Assembly (NCBI GenBank): GCA_964549655.1
Contig: CAZJXN010000123.1
Location: 1-15,921 of the forward strand
Direction of reading: 5' to 3'
Source of the DNA: JADJNW01 sp964549655
GTDB taxonomy: Bacteria > Bacteroidota > Bacteroidia > Chitinophagales > Saprospiraceae
DNA: 15,921 nt
In this document: in pieces, positions 1 through 6,666 of the stretch
Numbering within the stretch: the first letter of the stretch is position 1
How the letters are laid out: every line of letters starts with the position of its first letter
The notes under the pieces: generated by a model
Database searches by the model: none
What the model was told of the DNA's origin: nothing
Seen by the model: the letters and a program-made list of their open reading frames with translations, nothing else
Position numbers and translations under genes: made by a program

Positions 1-1200
1 TATATTGACCCGCACAGTCCGTTTTATTTTAAGATTCGTGCCGATATGTTTGTCAATGCAGAATTCGAACGCCGCGTCATTGCAGACCGTACTAAAATGG
101 GTATTTGGCAAGCCAAAAAGCAAGGTAGATTTCTCGGCGTAGCACCGTTTGGTTATAAAAATGCACGAGATAGCAGCAATAAGCCAATCATTATACTCAA
201 TCCCATTCGTGCTACAATTGTATGCCAGTTATTTGAAAATATAGCTGCTGGAATGGATTGGAAACAAGCAGGAAAAATTGCAAAACAAAATGGCTTCACG
301 CTTTCTGGTAAAGATTCTGTAAAATGGGTACTCAATAACATTCTATATGCTGGGATAATTGAGGTGCCAGCTTACGCACGAGAACCTGCCCAGCAGGTAA
401 AAGGCATTCACGAGCCAATAATTAGTGAAGAAGTTTTCTATAAAGTGCAAGCCGCTTTACACGGAAAGCCACAGCCCAAAACCAAGGAGCGAGATGAATT
501 TCCATTGCGCGGTGTCTTGTGTTGCCAACAGTGTAATAATCCGCTCACAGCAGGACTGAGCAGAGGCAGACTCGGCGGACTTTTCCCTTACTACCGATGC
601 CGCAAATGTAAAGGTGAAAATTACAATGCCAATAAAGTGCACGAAATTGTAATTAGAATATTAACAAAATTATCCTTACCAGTTGACCAAATCCAAAATA
701 TTCGAGAAAAGGCAGAAAAGCAGATGGAGCAGAGACTTTCCATACGGCTTCATAATGCAGAGCGTCTAAAGATAGAAATCAGGGAATTGGAAGTAAAGCT
801 GATGCAGTTGGAAGAAAAATACATCACAGACCGAATCGAAGAATCAACTTACAAAAAATACTCCGGTATATGGAGAAGAGACTTGGATGGAAAAAAGGTA
901 GAATTGGAACACACAAACACGGATGAGCATCAATATTGGGAATCATTCTATAAGAACTTAAATCTACTTTCCGATATCGCCGGACTTTTTTCAACCGCAA
1001 CTTTTGAAAACAAGCAGCGCATCATGCGAATGGGGTTCGCGCACCCCCTCCAAATGACCAAGTATGGTCTGCGAACCCCTGCAATTAATCCCCTTTTGTA
1101 CATAGAACCTTTGAAAATCAATGGTTTAGAGGTTACAGACGAGCAAAAAAATAGGGAATCTTTGAGGGATTCCCTATTGGGTAGCGGCGGCAGGACTTGA
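1..1200 (+). CDS. Large serine recombinase, 5' end outside the window
   Basis: The frame is open from base 1, so the gene starts left of the window and the catalytic-serine part of the resolvase domain is missing. Visible from base 46 on is the end of that domain (AEFERRVIADRTKMGI, the conserved E-helix region), followed by the Recombinase domain (GRFLGVAPFGYKNARD onward). A zinc ribbon follows at about 520-615 with Cys pairs CCQQC and CRKC, then a charged coiled-coil stretch at about 690-930. This is the order seen in large serine recombinases that integrate or excise mobile elements. The last 18 codons are odd: they run through the tRNA terminator hairpin and 19 bases of the tRNA 3' exon on the other strand, so the native C-terminus may once have been different. 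Its element would extend to the left; no att core can be identified. Confidence 0.9.
   Translation, partial: YIDPHSPFYFKIRADMFVNAEFERRVIADRTKMGIWQAKKQGRFLGVAPFGYKNARDSSNKPIIILNPIRATIVCQLFENIAAGMDWKQAGKIAKQNGFTLSGKDSVKWVLNNILYAGIIEVPAYAREPAQQVKGIHEPIISEEVFYKVQAALHGKPQPKTKERDEFPLRGVLCCQQCNNPLTAGLSRGRLGGLFPYYRCRKCKGENYNANKVHEIVIRILTKLSLPVDQIQNIREKAEKQMEQRLSIRLHNAERLKIEIRELEVKLMQLEEKYITDRIEESTYKKYSGIWRRDLDGKKVELEHTNTDEHQYWESFYKNLNLLSDIAGLFSTATFENKQRIMRMGFAHPLQMTKYGLRTPAINPLLYIEPLKINGLEVTDEQKNRESLRDSLLGSGGRT
1145..1178 (-). terminator. Rho-independent terminator of the initiator tRNA gene
   Basis: On the minus strand a perfect 11-bp stem (arms 1168-1178 and 1150-1160, 7-nt loop) is followed at once by a run of T (1150-1145). 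It begins 4 bases after the tRNA discriminator base, the right place to end the tRNA transcript. The convergent recombinase frame reads through the same bases. Confidence 0.88.
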
Positions 1201-1221
1201 ACCTACGACCTTTGGGTTATG

Positions 1222-1895
1222 CTTACTCGCTACGACTTTCGTCGCTCCTTCCATTCGGAAAATGGAAGCATTTGTAGTCTGGACTTTCTCTTCACCCTTT
1301 CTTTTCTTTTGAAAAAGAGGAGGGTGTCTGCCATTAAGTCTCTACACCTTTCCCGACAAATAGGTCGGGACTTGGCTCGGGATTACCACACCGCAGGCTT
1401 CCCCGAATTTGACAGATATTCATCCCAGTGTTTCTACCGGGACAGCCCTTTGCAAAATCAAGTACCAGGCATCTCTGTATTCCGCAGATTTGGGTTTACG
1501 TTGACGCTTGGCGGCTTCGATAAGGTGTATCTCACTGCCATAGCTAATGAAAACTTCAACGGGCATGATGTAAAAAACATCTATTTCTTCGATATATATT
1601 ACTGCAAAGTCAAAATCGTGCTCCGTGTACAAAGTACGTACCATCTTGCGACGGTTCGTTTTTGTGCGGCGCGTGTCCACCACAAAGTTTTGCCTCTGTA
1701 GGTCAAACCATGCAGATTTGACTTGCACTTTTATCAAAATCCCGCTAATGTCAATCACTAAATCGTAAGGAAGTCGGTCGCCAATCGGTTTTGAAATTCC
1801 CCATCCTCGCTTCAGAGCATAGAGAATGACCGCCTGTTCGGCAATATCTCCTTTCAATTTCGTGTTCATTCGCTAACTTGGTTTTACAGCACTTG
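1222..1895 (-). ncRNA. Group I intron (IC3-like) in the tRNA-fMet anticodon loop
   Basis: The 674-nt intron ends in G before C34, as group I introns do, and follows U33. Core helices can be read on the minus strand: P3 TCTGTC (1416-1411) with GGCAGA (1332-1327); P4 TCGGG (1406-1402) with CCCGA (1381-1377); P6a hairpin GTCGGGA-type arms at 1370-1364/1357-1351; P7 GACTT (1340-1336) with AAGTC (1286-1282); P8 CACCC (1326-1322) with GGGTG (1297-1293). P9 hairpins lie at 1268-1248 and around 1243-1234, the latter with a GAAA tetraloop. The blocks AATCCCGAGCCAAG and AAGGTGTAGAGACT closely resemble the cyanobacterial tRNA-Leu intron core as I recall it. The endonuclease frame fills the space between the 5' splice site and P3. 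I could not find a convincing P1 guide pairing with the usual U.G at the splice site. Confidence 0.93.
1420..1869 (-). CDS. Intron-encoded homing endonuclease, PD-(D/E)XK, I-Ssp6803I type
   Basis: The 149-aa protein lies wholly within the group I intron, in the same orientation. Established knowledge: I-Ssp6803I of Synechocystis PCC 6803 is a roughly 150-aa PD-(D/E)XK homing endonuclease encoded by a group I intron in tRNA-fMet, and it cuts intronless alleles at the anticodon region. Size, host gene and fold motifs match here. Visible are an N-terminal helix with Glu11 (GDIAEQAVILYALKRGW), the first acidic position Asp36 in PYDLVID, and QVK at 49-51 on the next strand, where Gln holds the usual acidic position before Lys51. 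Basic patches (RRTKTNRRK, KRQRK) suit DNA binding. The ATG at 1869 is 26 nt into the intron, with no clear ribosome site or separate promoter, so expression probably depends on the tRNA precursor. The frame is intact, so the enzyme is probably active or recently so. Confidence 0.9.
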   Translation of the reverse strand: MNTKLKGDIAEQAVILYALKRGWGISKPIGDRLPYDLVIDISGILIKVQVKSAWFDLQRQNFVVDTRRTKTNRRKMVRTLYTEHDFDFAVIYIEEIDVFYIMPVEVFISYGSEIHLIEAAKRQRKPKSAEYRDAWYLILQRAVPVETLG

Positions 1896-1945
1896 AGCCC
1901 AACGAGCTACCAACTGCTCCACGCCGCGATTTTTAAATTGGATTG

Positions 1946-1976
1946 CAAAGATAACCTAATTTTGTACTTTTGTCAA
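1946..1976 (-). promoter_or_regulatory. Bacteroidota-type promoter of the tRNA-fMet gene
   Basis: On the minus strand the -7 element TATCTTTG (1953-1946) matches TAnnTTTG exactly, and TTGACA (1976-1971) supplies the -33 TTG, 20 nt between TTG and TA. The predicted start of transcription is roughly ten bases before the mature tRNA. This is one of the best indications of the host phylum. Confidence 0.72.
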
Positions 1977-2094
1977 GTTTACTACTGCTTAATTCTTAAT
2001 TATTTTTCTCTCTGCCTTACTTTACTGTAAAAAGGAGAAATTTTTAATTCTTTTTCTTACTTTTCCTAACCTATTGTAATCTCAAAAACGACCT

Positions 2095-4488
2095 ATGCGC
2101 AACCTACTTGCCCTAACAACTCTATGTCTGATGCCTTTGTGCGCTGTATTTGGACAAACGGCTTGTTTATCAACACAATCGGAAGTCGTAATCGAAATTT
2201 TGACTGACCGATACGGCTATGAAACCGGCTGGAAGCTGACCGGAAGTGATGGAACGGTGTACGACGCGGTGCCTTTTTACACCTATGGCAATCGAAAATT
2301 ATATCGGGATACACTTTGTATTCCAACTAATCAGTGCGCAGCTTTCACTATGTTGGACGATTTTGGCGATGGTATGGGTCGCCCGGGCTATTATCTGGTG
2401 CTGTTGAATGGCGATACACTCGCTTATGGTGGCACATTTGACGCAGCAGAGACGACTCATTTGCAATGCACTTCTGGTGAAATCTGTACCATCGCGGAGC
2501 CTGTCTATTTAGGAAAACATACGACTCCATTAGAAGATACTTGGTATGAATTTATTCCCGATTCTACTGGCATTTATCGCATTACCACTTGTGCGTTAAA
2601 CACTTGTGATACAAAAATTTGGATTTATGATAAATGTACCGGCATCACGATTGCCGAAGATAACCAAAGTACAATTTTTTTTAATGATAACGAAAATCCC
2701 TGTGCGCCGCTGGCAGAAGTACGAGGCTATTTTTATGCTGATAAAACCTACCTGATTCGCATCGGCGATAACCGAAATGCTTGCCCAAGCAGTATCGTTT
2801 GGGAATTAATTTTTGAAGGTCCGCTACGAGGTTGCACCAATCCCCAATCTTGTAATTACAATCCATTAGCAACTGTAAACAATGGCTCTTGCCTGCCGCA
2901 AGGACACCGAAATTGCCCGAAAGGACCCGATTTGGTCATCAATCAAGATACCCTGATGCGCTCACTCCGCCTCGATACGCTTCATGCGAACGATGCTTGT
3001 CTGATTCAGGAAGGTTGCTTACGCGGCTACGGCGTACGCGATATTCTCCGTTTTTCTACTCAAATTGAAAATAAAGGCGAACGAGATTATTTCATTGGTA
3101 AACCCAACGCTACAAACTCTCAATTCTCTTTTAATAATTGTCATAATCACTTTCATTACGACAGCTACGCCGAATATTTATTGTTTAAAAGGGATGGTAC
3201 AAAAATGCCTGCCGGTTTCAAAAATGGCTTTTGTGTAACCGATTTTGGTTGCGGACCAGGTCAAACGCCTAAGTTTAGTTGTGATAACATGGGTATCAGC
3301 GCCGATTGCTATGACACCTATTGGGCGGAGATTGAGTGCCAATGGATAGATCTGACGGACGTGCAGGACGGCGAATATACCTTGGTGGTGCGCGTCAATT
3401 GGAAAAATTATCCAGATGCCATCGGGCAAGTCGAAAAAGATATTGCCAATAATTGGGCGCAAGTGTGTCTTCTAATTGACCGCTCTTCTGGTACACTGAA
3501 AGTCTATAAAATTCAACAATGCGACGCCTATTTGGATTGTAGTGGTGTCCCCTACGGCAATGCCCAAACCGATTGTGCCGGTATTTGCAAGGGTTCCAGC
3601 ATCACGGGCGACGTGAATGGCAATGGAATGCAAGACCTGCAAGATGCCGAAAAATACGTCACGCTCCTACTCGGCAACGACCTCGAACCCTCGCCTTGTA
3701 CCGACCTCGATGCAAACGGAAAAATCACGGTTTATGATGCGGTTTTATTCGCCAATTGTATCAATTACGGCAACGCACACCCGCACGCTGGCGGCAGCAC
3801 GCACAATCACTGCGAGTTCCCAGCGGGCGTATTCAATCCAACAGACACCATCACACTCGATTTACTCTCCGTCAATTGGGAAGAACACTATGCCGATGTT
3901 TGGATTACCAACCCGACTGCCAGTGTCCATGCGTATCAATTCGACATCAGTGGAGGCACCATTAGTTATGTGGAAAATCTTGCTGATGAAAATTCCTACC
4001 CGATTCTTCCGCGCGCAGGTATGAGTAGTGGTATGGTCGTCGGCATTTCATATCGGGATTCGGCTCTTCAAAAATCCACGGAGCCACAGTCCTTGTGCCG
4101 CGTCCATTTTTTCCAATTAGAAAGCGACAGTGTGGTTATCGAACAAGTCACCGATTTTATCAACGGCAAACACGAGCGCGTCCTTGCACAAATTGGCAAA
4201 AGCCATAGCTTCCGCAGAACAAATGGCATTTCCTCGCTCCCACTCATCAAAAACATACACCTTTCCCCCAATCCATTTAAAACGGAAACTACTTTGTCTT
4301 TTTACAATCCGACGCATCAACTTTTTCAATTGGATATCATAGATTTAAACGGAAAACTTATTCAACAATATTTTAATGTCACCGATTCCACTATCCGCAT
4401 CGAACGCCAAAACCTGCCGAGCAGCATCTATTTTTATCGGCTCGTAGGCGAACAAGGCTATGCGACGGGGAAATTAATTGCACAGTAA
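2095..4488 (+). CDS. Secreted lysyl-oxidase-domain protein with T9SS type A tail
   Basis: The 797-aa protein has a signal peptide (1-20, ending VFGQ). A Cys-containing beta domain (about 28-125) and a PPC-like beta domain (about 130-243) follow, then a GCTNPQSCNYNP-type Cys motif (246-266). The lysyl-oxidase domain spans about 278-465. It has the copper motif CHNHFH (His350, 352, 354), Lys376 in GFKNGFC and Tyr409 in DCYDTYW; in animal lysyl oxidases the equivalent Lys and Tyr form the lysyl tyrosylquinone cofactor. ECQWIDLTDV is also typical of the family. The enzyme class oxidises lysine side chains to aldehydes that cross-link proteins. Next come a dockerin-like pair (GDVNGNGMQDLQDA about 505, DLDANGKITVYDA about 537), a beta domain (575-695), and a T9SS type A sorting domain (718-797, LSPNPF...GKLIAQ). 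The product should be exported across the outer membrane; its substrate is unknown. Confidence 0.88.
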   Translation: MRNLLALTTLCLMPLCAVFGQTACLSTQSEVVIEILTDRYGYETGWKLTGSDGTVYDAVPFYTYGNRKLYRDTLCIPTNQCAAFTMLDDFGDGMGRPGYYLVLLNGDTLAYGGTFDAAETTHLQCTSGEICTIAEPVYLGKHTTPLEDTWYEFIPDSTGIYRITTCALNTCDTKIWIYDKCTGITIAEDNQSTIFFNDNENPCAPLAEVRGYFYADKTYLIRIGDNRNACPSSIVWELIFEGPLRGCTNPQSCNYNPLATVNNGSCLPQGHRNCPKGPDLVINQDTLMRSLRLDTLHANDACLIQEGCLRGYGVRDILRFSTQIENKGERDYFIGKPNATNSQFSFNNCHNHFHYDSYAEYLLFKRDGTKMPAGFKNGFCVTDFGCGPGQTPKFSCDNMGISADCYDTYWAEIECQWIDLTDVQDGEYTLVVRVNWKNYPDAIGQVEKDIANNWAQVCLLIDRSSGTLKVYKIQQCDAYLDCSGVPYGNAQTDCAGICKGSSITGDVNGNGMQDLQDAEKYVTLLLGNDLEPSPCTDLDANGKITVYDAVLFANCINYGNAHPHAGGSTHNHCEFPAGVFNPTDTITLDLLSVNWEEHYADVWITNPTASVHAYQFDISGGTISYVENLADENSYPILPRAGMSSGMVVGISYRDSALQKSTEPQSLCRVHFFQLESDSVVIEQVTDFINGKHERVLAQIGKSHSFRRTNGISSLPLIKNIHLSPNPFKTETTLSFYNPTHQLFQLDIIDLNGKLIQQYFNVTDSTIRIERQNLPSSIYFYRLVGEQGYATGKLIAQ

Positions 4489-4943
4489 CACCAAACTTGT
4501 TTGGTCAATGAGGGTGTGCCCCCGCCTACAAGCCATGTGGTTCCCCCTTCGGAGGCAAGGGGGCAAGGGGCAAGGCGGGGTCGGGCTATCCGCTCTCATG
4601 CCACATCTTCCCACATTCCAAACCCACTGTGGCATACCGCTGCTATCCCTCACACGTACTAATCAAAATACGTATTTAAAATCAAAATTTTACTCCCCGA
4701 TTATGCCAACTTAAAGCCATGATTCGTTGTACTTTGTAATAAAAAATTAAGTTTGGACTAAAGTCTAAGATATTTTGCGAATCGAATCCCCGCGCTAAAG
4801 CGCAGGGCAACTATTTCTTATTGCCCTGCGCTTTAGAGCAGGGATAAAAAAATAGGATATATTTCGGCTTTAGCCAAATTTACAATAAGAATAAAGCATT
4901 TTAAAAAACTCAATCGTTTACAAACAAATAAACCAAATTTCTA
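4489..4943. other. Intergenic stretch with several palindromic elements
   Basis: No gene is supported in these 455 bp. A 16-bp palindrome (ACCAAACTTGTTTGGT, starting just after the lysyl-oxidase stop) may act as a weak terminator, though no T-run follows. A G-rich tract leads into an interrupted inverted repeat, ATGCCACA (4598-4605) against TGTGGCAT (4628-4635), whose flanks (GGGCTATCCGC and GCTGCTATCCC) are partly complementary. A large hairpin at 4787-4844 is listed separately. The 78-codon frame here has repeat-like composition and no recognisable protein. Confidence 0.6.
4787..4844. repeat. 24-bp near-perfect inverted repeat (CTAAAG core)
   Basis: The arms are 4787-4810 and 4821-4844, each 24 bp with two mismatches, around a 10-nt AT-rich loop. 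A short A-run follows on the right (4846-4852). Shorter palindromes with the same CTAAAG/CTTTAG centre sit nearby (GGACTAAAGTCT near 4756 and CGGCTTTAGCCA near 4865). It looks like a dispersed extragenic palindrome; a terminator role cannot be excluded. Confidence 0.8.
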
Positions 4944-6122
4944 ATGAAAGAAGTATTCATAATCTCCGCCGTTCGCACGCCCATCGGCAGTTTCGGCGGG
5001 ATGTTCTTGGGCATTTCCGCTATTCAACTCGGCAGTGCCGCTATCAAAGGTGCATTAGAAAAAGCCGGCGTAGACCCAACAGAAGTCAACGAAGTCTTCA
5101 TGGGCAACGTCTGTTCCGCCAATCTCGGTCAAGCGCCTGCACGACAGGCTTCCCTCGGCGCAGGTATCGGTTATGATGTGCCTTGCACTACAGTGAATAA
5201 AGTATGCGCTTCTGGCATGAAATCTATCATGTTTGGAGCAGAAAGTATCATGTTAGGTCACAATGATTTAGTCGTTGCCGGTGGAATGGAAAGTATGAGC
5301 AACGTGCCTTACTATGTTCCAAATGCTCGCTTCGGTTATAAATATGGAAAAGCAGAATTCATAGACGGCTTAGAAAAAGACGGCTTGCTTGATGCGTACG
5401 ACCAAATATCAATGGGCATCTGCTCCGATAATACCGCCAAAAAATATAACCTTTCGCGGGAAGCACAAGATGCATTTGCGATTCGTTCGTTTAAATTAAC
5501 TGCCGAAAACACGACCAACGGTATTTTTAAAGATGAAATCGTTCCCATCAGCGTCCCGCAGCGCAAGGGCGACCCCATTCAAATCATAGAAGATGAGCAG
5601 TATAAAAAAGTGGATTTCGATAAAATTCCCACGTTGCGAGCCGCATTCACCAAAGACGGCTCCGCCACCCCTGCCAACTCCTCCCCTATCAGTGACGGCG
5701 CGTCTGCCGTGATTCTAGCCAGTGCCGAAAAAGTGCAGGAACTCGGTTTAAAACCCATCGCCAAAATCATCGCCTTCGCGGATGCAGAGCAAGAGCCGAT
5801 GTGGTTCACCACCACCCCTACCCTCGCCGCGCCTAAAGCCTTGAAGCGTGCAGGCATGAGCCTCAAAGACATTGATTATTTTGAAGTCAACGAAGCTTTT
5901 GCTACGGTGCCACTGGCGTTCGAGCAAATTTTAAAGGTAGAAGAAGGAAAAATGAACGTGCATGGCGGCGCAGTCGCGTTAGGTCATCCACTTGGTGCAT
6001 CTGGTGCGCGGATTATCACGACGCTGGCAAATGTATTGAAGCAAAAAAATGGTTCGGTCGGTCTGGCAGCTATCTGCAATGGCGGTGGCGGCGCTTCAGC
6101 GATGATTATTGAACGGGTCTAA
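4944..6122 (+). CDS. Acetyl-CoA C-acetyltransferase (thiolase)
   Basis: The 392-aa protein has the full length of a biosynthetic or degradative thiolase II. It joins two acetyl-CoA into acetoacetyl-CoA, or performs the reverse cleavage, in the cytoplasm. The nucleophile is Cys88 in NKVCASGMKS; the C-terminal catalytic pair is His348 in GHPLGASGAR and Cys378 in CNGGGGAS. Other family blocks are GGMESMSN, DGLxDAY-like and NEAFA. The N-terminus MKEVFIISAVRTPIGSFGG is typical, supporting the start at 4944. No clear Shine-Dalgarno sequence is seen, common in Bacteroidota. A strong hairpin starts three bases after the stop, and both sides are non-coding, so the gene is probably monocistronic. Whether it serves fatty-acid or ketone metabolism, polyester synthesis or amino-acid breakdown cannot be told. 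Confidence 0.95.
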   Translation: MKEVFIISAVRTPIGSFGGMFLGISAIQLGSAAIKGALEKAGVDPTEVNEVFMGNVCSANLGQAPARQASLGAGIGYDVPCTTVNKVCASGMKSIMFGAESIMLGHNDLVVAGGMESMSNVPYYVPNARFGYKYGKAEFIDGLEKDGLLDAYDQISMGICSDNTAKKYNLSREAQDAFAIRSFKLTAENTTNGIFKDEIVPISVPQRKGDPIQIIEDEQYKKVDFDKIPTLRAAFTKDGSATPANSSPISDGASAVILASAEKVQELGLKPIAKIIAFADAEQEPMWFTTTPTLAAPKALKRAGMSLKDIDYFEVNEAFATVPLAFEQILKVEEGKMNVHGGAVALGHPLGASGARIITTLANVLKQKNGSVGLAAICNGGGGASAMIIERV

Positions 6123-6124
6123 TT

Positions 6125-6157
6125 AGGTGTGCCGCACTTCCAAAGTGTGGCACACCT
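6125..6157 (+). terminator. 15-bp hairpin after the thiolase gene
   Basis: Arms AGGTGTGCCGCACTT (6125-6139) and AAGTGTGGCACACCT (6143-6157) pair throughout, with one G.U, around a 3-nt loop. It begins three bases after the thiolase stop. Only TTG follows, so it may act as a terminator or 3' mRNA stabiliser. Confidence 0.7.
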
Positions 6158-6229
6158 TTGCGCTTGCTCATTGAAACGAGTTATTATATTGAATTTCAAT
6201 TTATTATATTTGGATAAAAAGCGTCTTTT

Positions 6230-6310
6230 ATGGTTTCTCCTTTTCCTGGTATGGATCCGTTTTTGGAAGGCTACCTCTAGCCCGATGTGCATTATTTTAG
6301 GGAGGATTAA
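6230..6310 (+). pseudogene. Fossil N-terminus of a DUF4058-family gene
   Basis: Reading from ATG at 6230 gives MVSPFPGMDPFLEGYL, an in-frame TAG at 6278, then PDVHYF and another stop at 6308. DUF4058 proteins begin with SPFPGMDPYLE...LWPDVH, so the TAG sits exactly where the conserved Trp (TGG) is expected. The family is normally a few hundred residues long; nothing recognisable remains after about 25 codons. A TAnnTTTG match (6205-6212) just upstream may be the relic of its promoter. The 91-codon frame in another phase across this region (6129-6404) is therefore unlikely to be a gene. Confidence 0.72.
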
Positions 6311-6666
6311 AAATCATACCGTGGGAACAAAAAGGTTTGAAAAAGTAAAACATGATAAATATAAAAGCTTCGTAAAAGGTTATAGGAAAGGATTTAAAAA
6401 TTGAAGTTTGTGATATTAAAATAATTGTGTATATAAAAACAATAATATAAACGAGATTATGAACTGTGGCTTTTTTTAAATTTCAAGCCGGTTCGTTGAC
6501 TGCCTTTAAAAGATTAAACTTATTGCTTAATAACCCTACTCTATATTTACTTGTATAACAAGTAATATCTATGCTTTTTAACTTCCTTATGTTAATTCTA
6601 TGTTAACTGATTTTGTTCCCGTAGCTTTACAACCACTATTGTAAGTAGTGTATTAAATGGAATGCT
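6311..6666. other. AT-rich gap without a recognised gene
   Basis: This follows the DUF4058 remnant and precedes the nuclease gene. It is AT-rich and lysine-coding in one frame, but I see no family match, no RNA gene and no clear promoter. It may contain further decayed sequence of the DUF4058 gene and the leader of the nuclease gene. Confidence 0.5.

Larger units (their letters stand above)
1182..1928 (-). tRNA. Initiator tRNA-Met (CAU), split by a group I intron
   Basis: The 5' exon (1928-1896, 33 nt) and 3' exon (1221-1182, 40 nt) join to a 73-nt tRNA with every arm paired. The acceptor is CGCGGCG with CGCCGCT, the D stem GAGC/GCTC, the anticodon stem TTGGG/CCCAA around loop CTCATAA, and the T stem GTAGG/CCTGC around TTCAAGT. 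Initiator hallmarks are present: three consecutive G:C pairs at the bottom of the anticodon stem and no Watson-Crick pair at position 1-72 (here C1 opposite U72). A73 is followed by CCC, so CCA is not fully encoded. The intron lies between U33 and C34, directly 5' of the anticodon. Promoter, exons and terminator all look intact, so the gene is probably functional after self-splicing. Whether other initiator tRNA genes exist in the genome is unknown. Confidence 0.94.

Noticed and set aside
1182..1225. A lone tRNA 3' half, read as an attachment-site duplicate left by the recombinase
   Set aside because: The matching 5' half lies at 1896-1928 on the same strand, and the intervening DNA has a complete group I intron core, so this is a split functional tRNA gene rather than an att remnant.
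1219..1701. 160-codon plus-strand frame
   Set aside because: It lies antisense to the group I intron and the homing endonuclease, and its translation shows no family features.
4478..4714. 78-codon frame after the lysyl-oxidase gene
   Set aside because: It overlaps the preceding stop region, and its sequence comes from G-rich and inverted-repeat DNA.
6129..6404. 91-codon plus-strand frame after the thiolase gene
   Set aside because: Its start lies within the terminator hairpin and it overlaps the DUF4058 remnant in another phase; no protein features.
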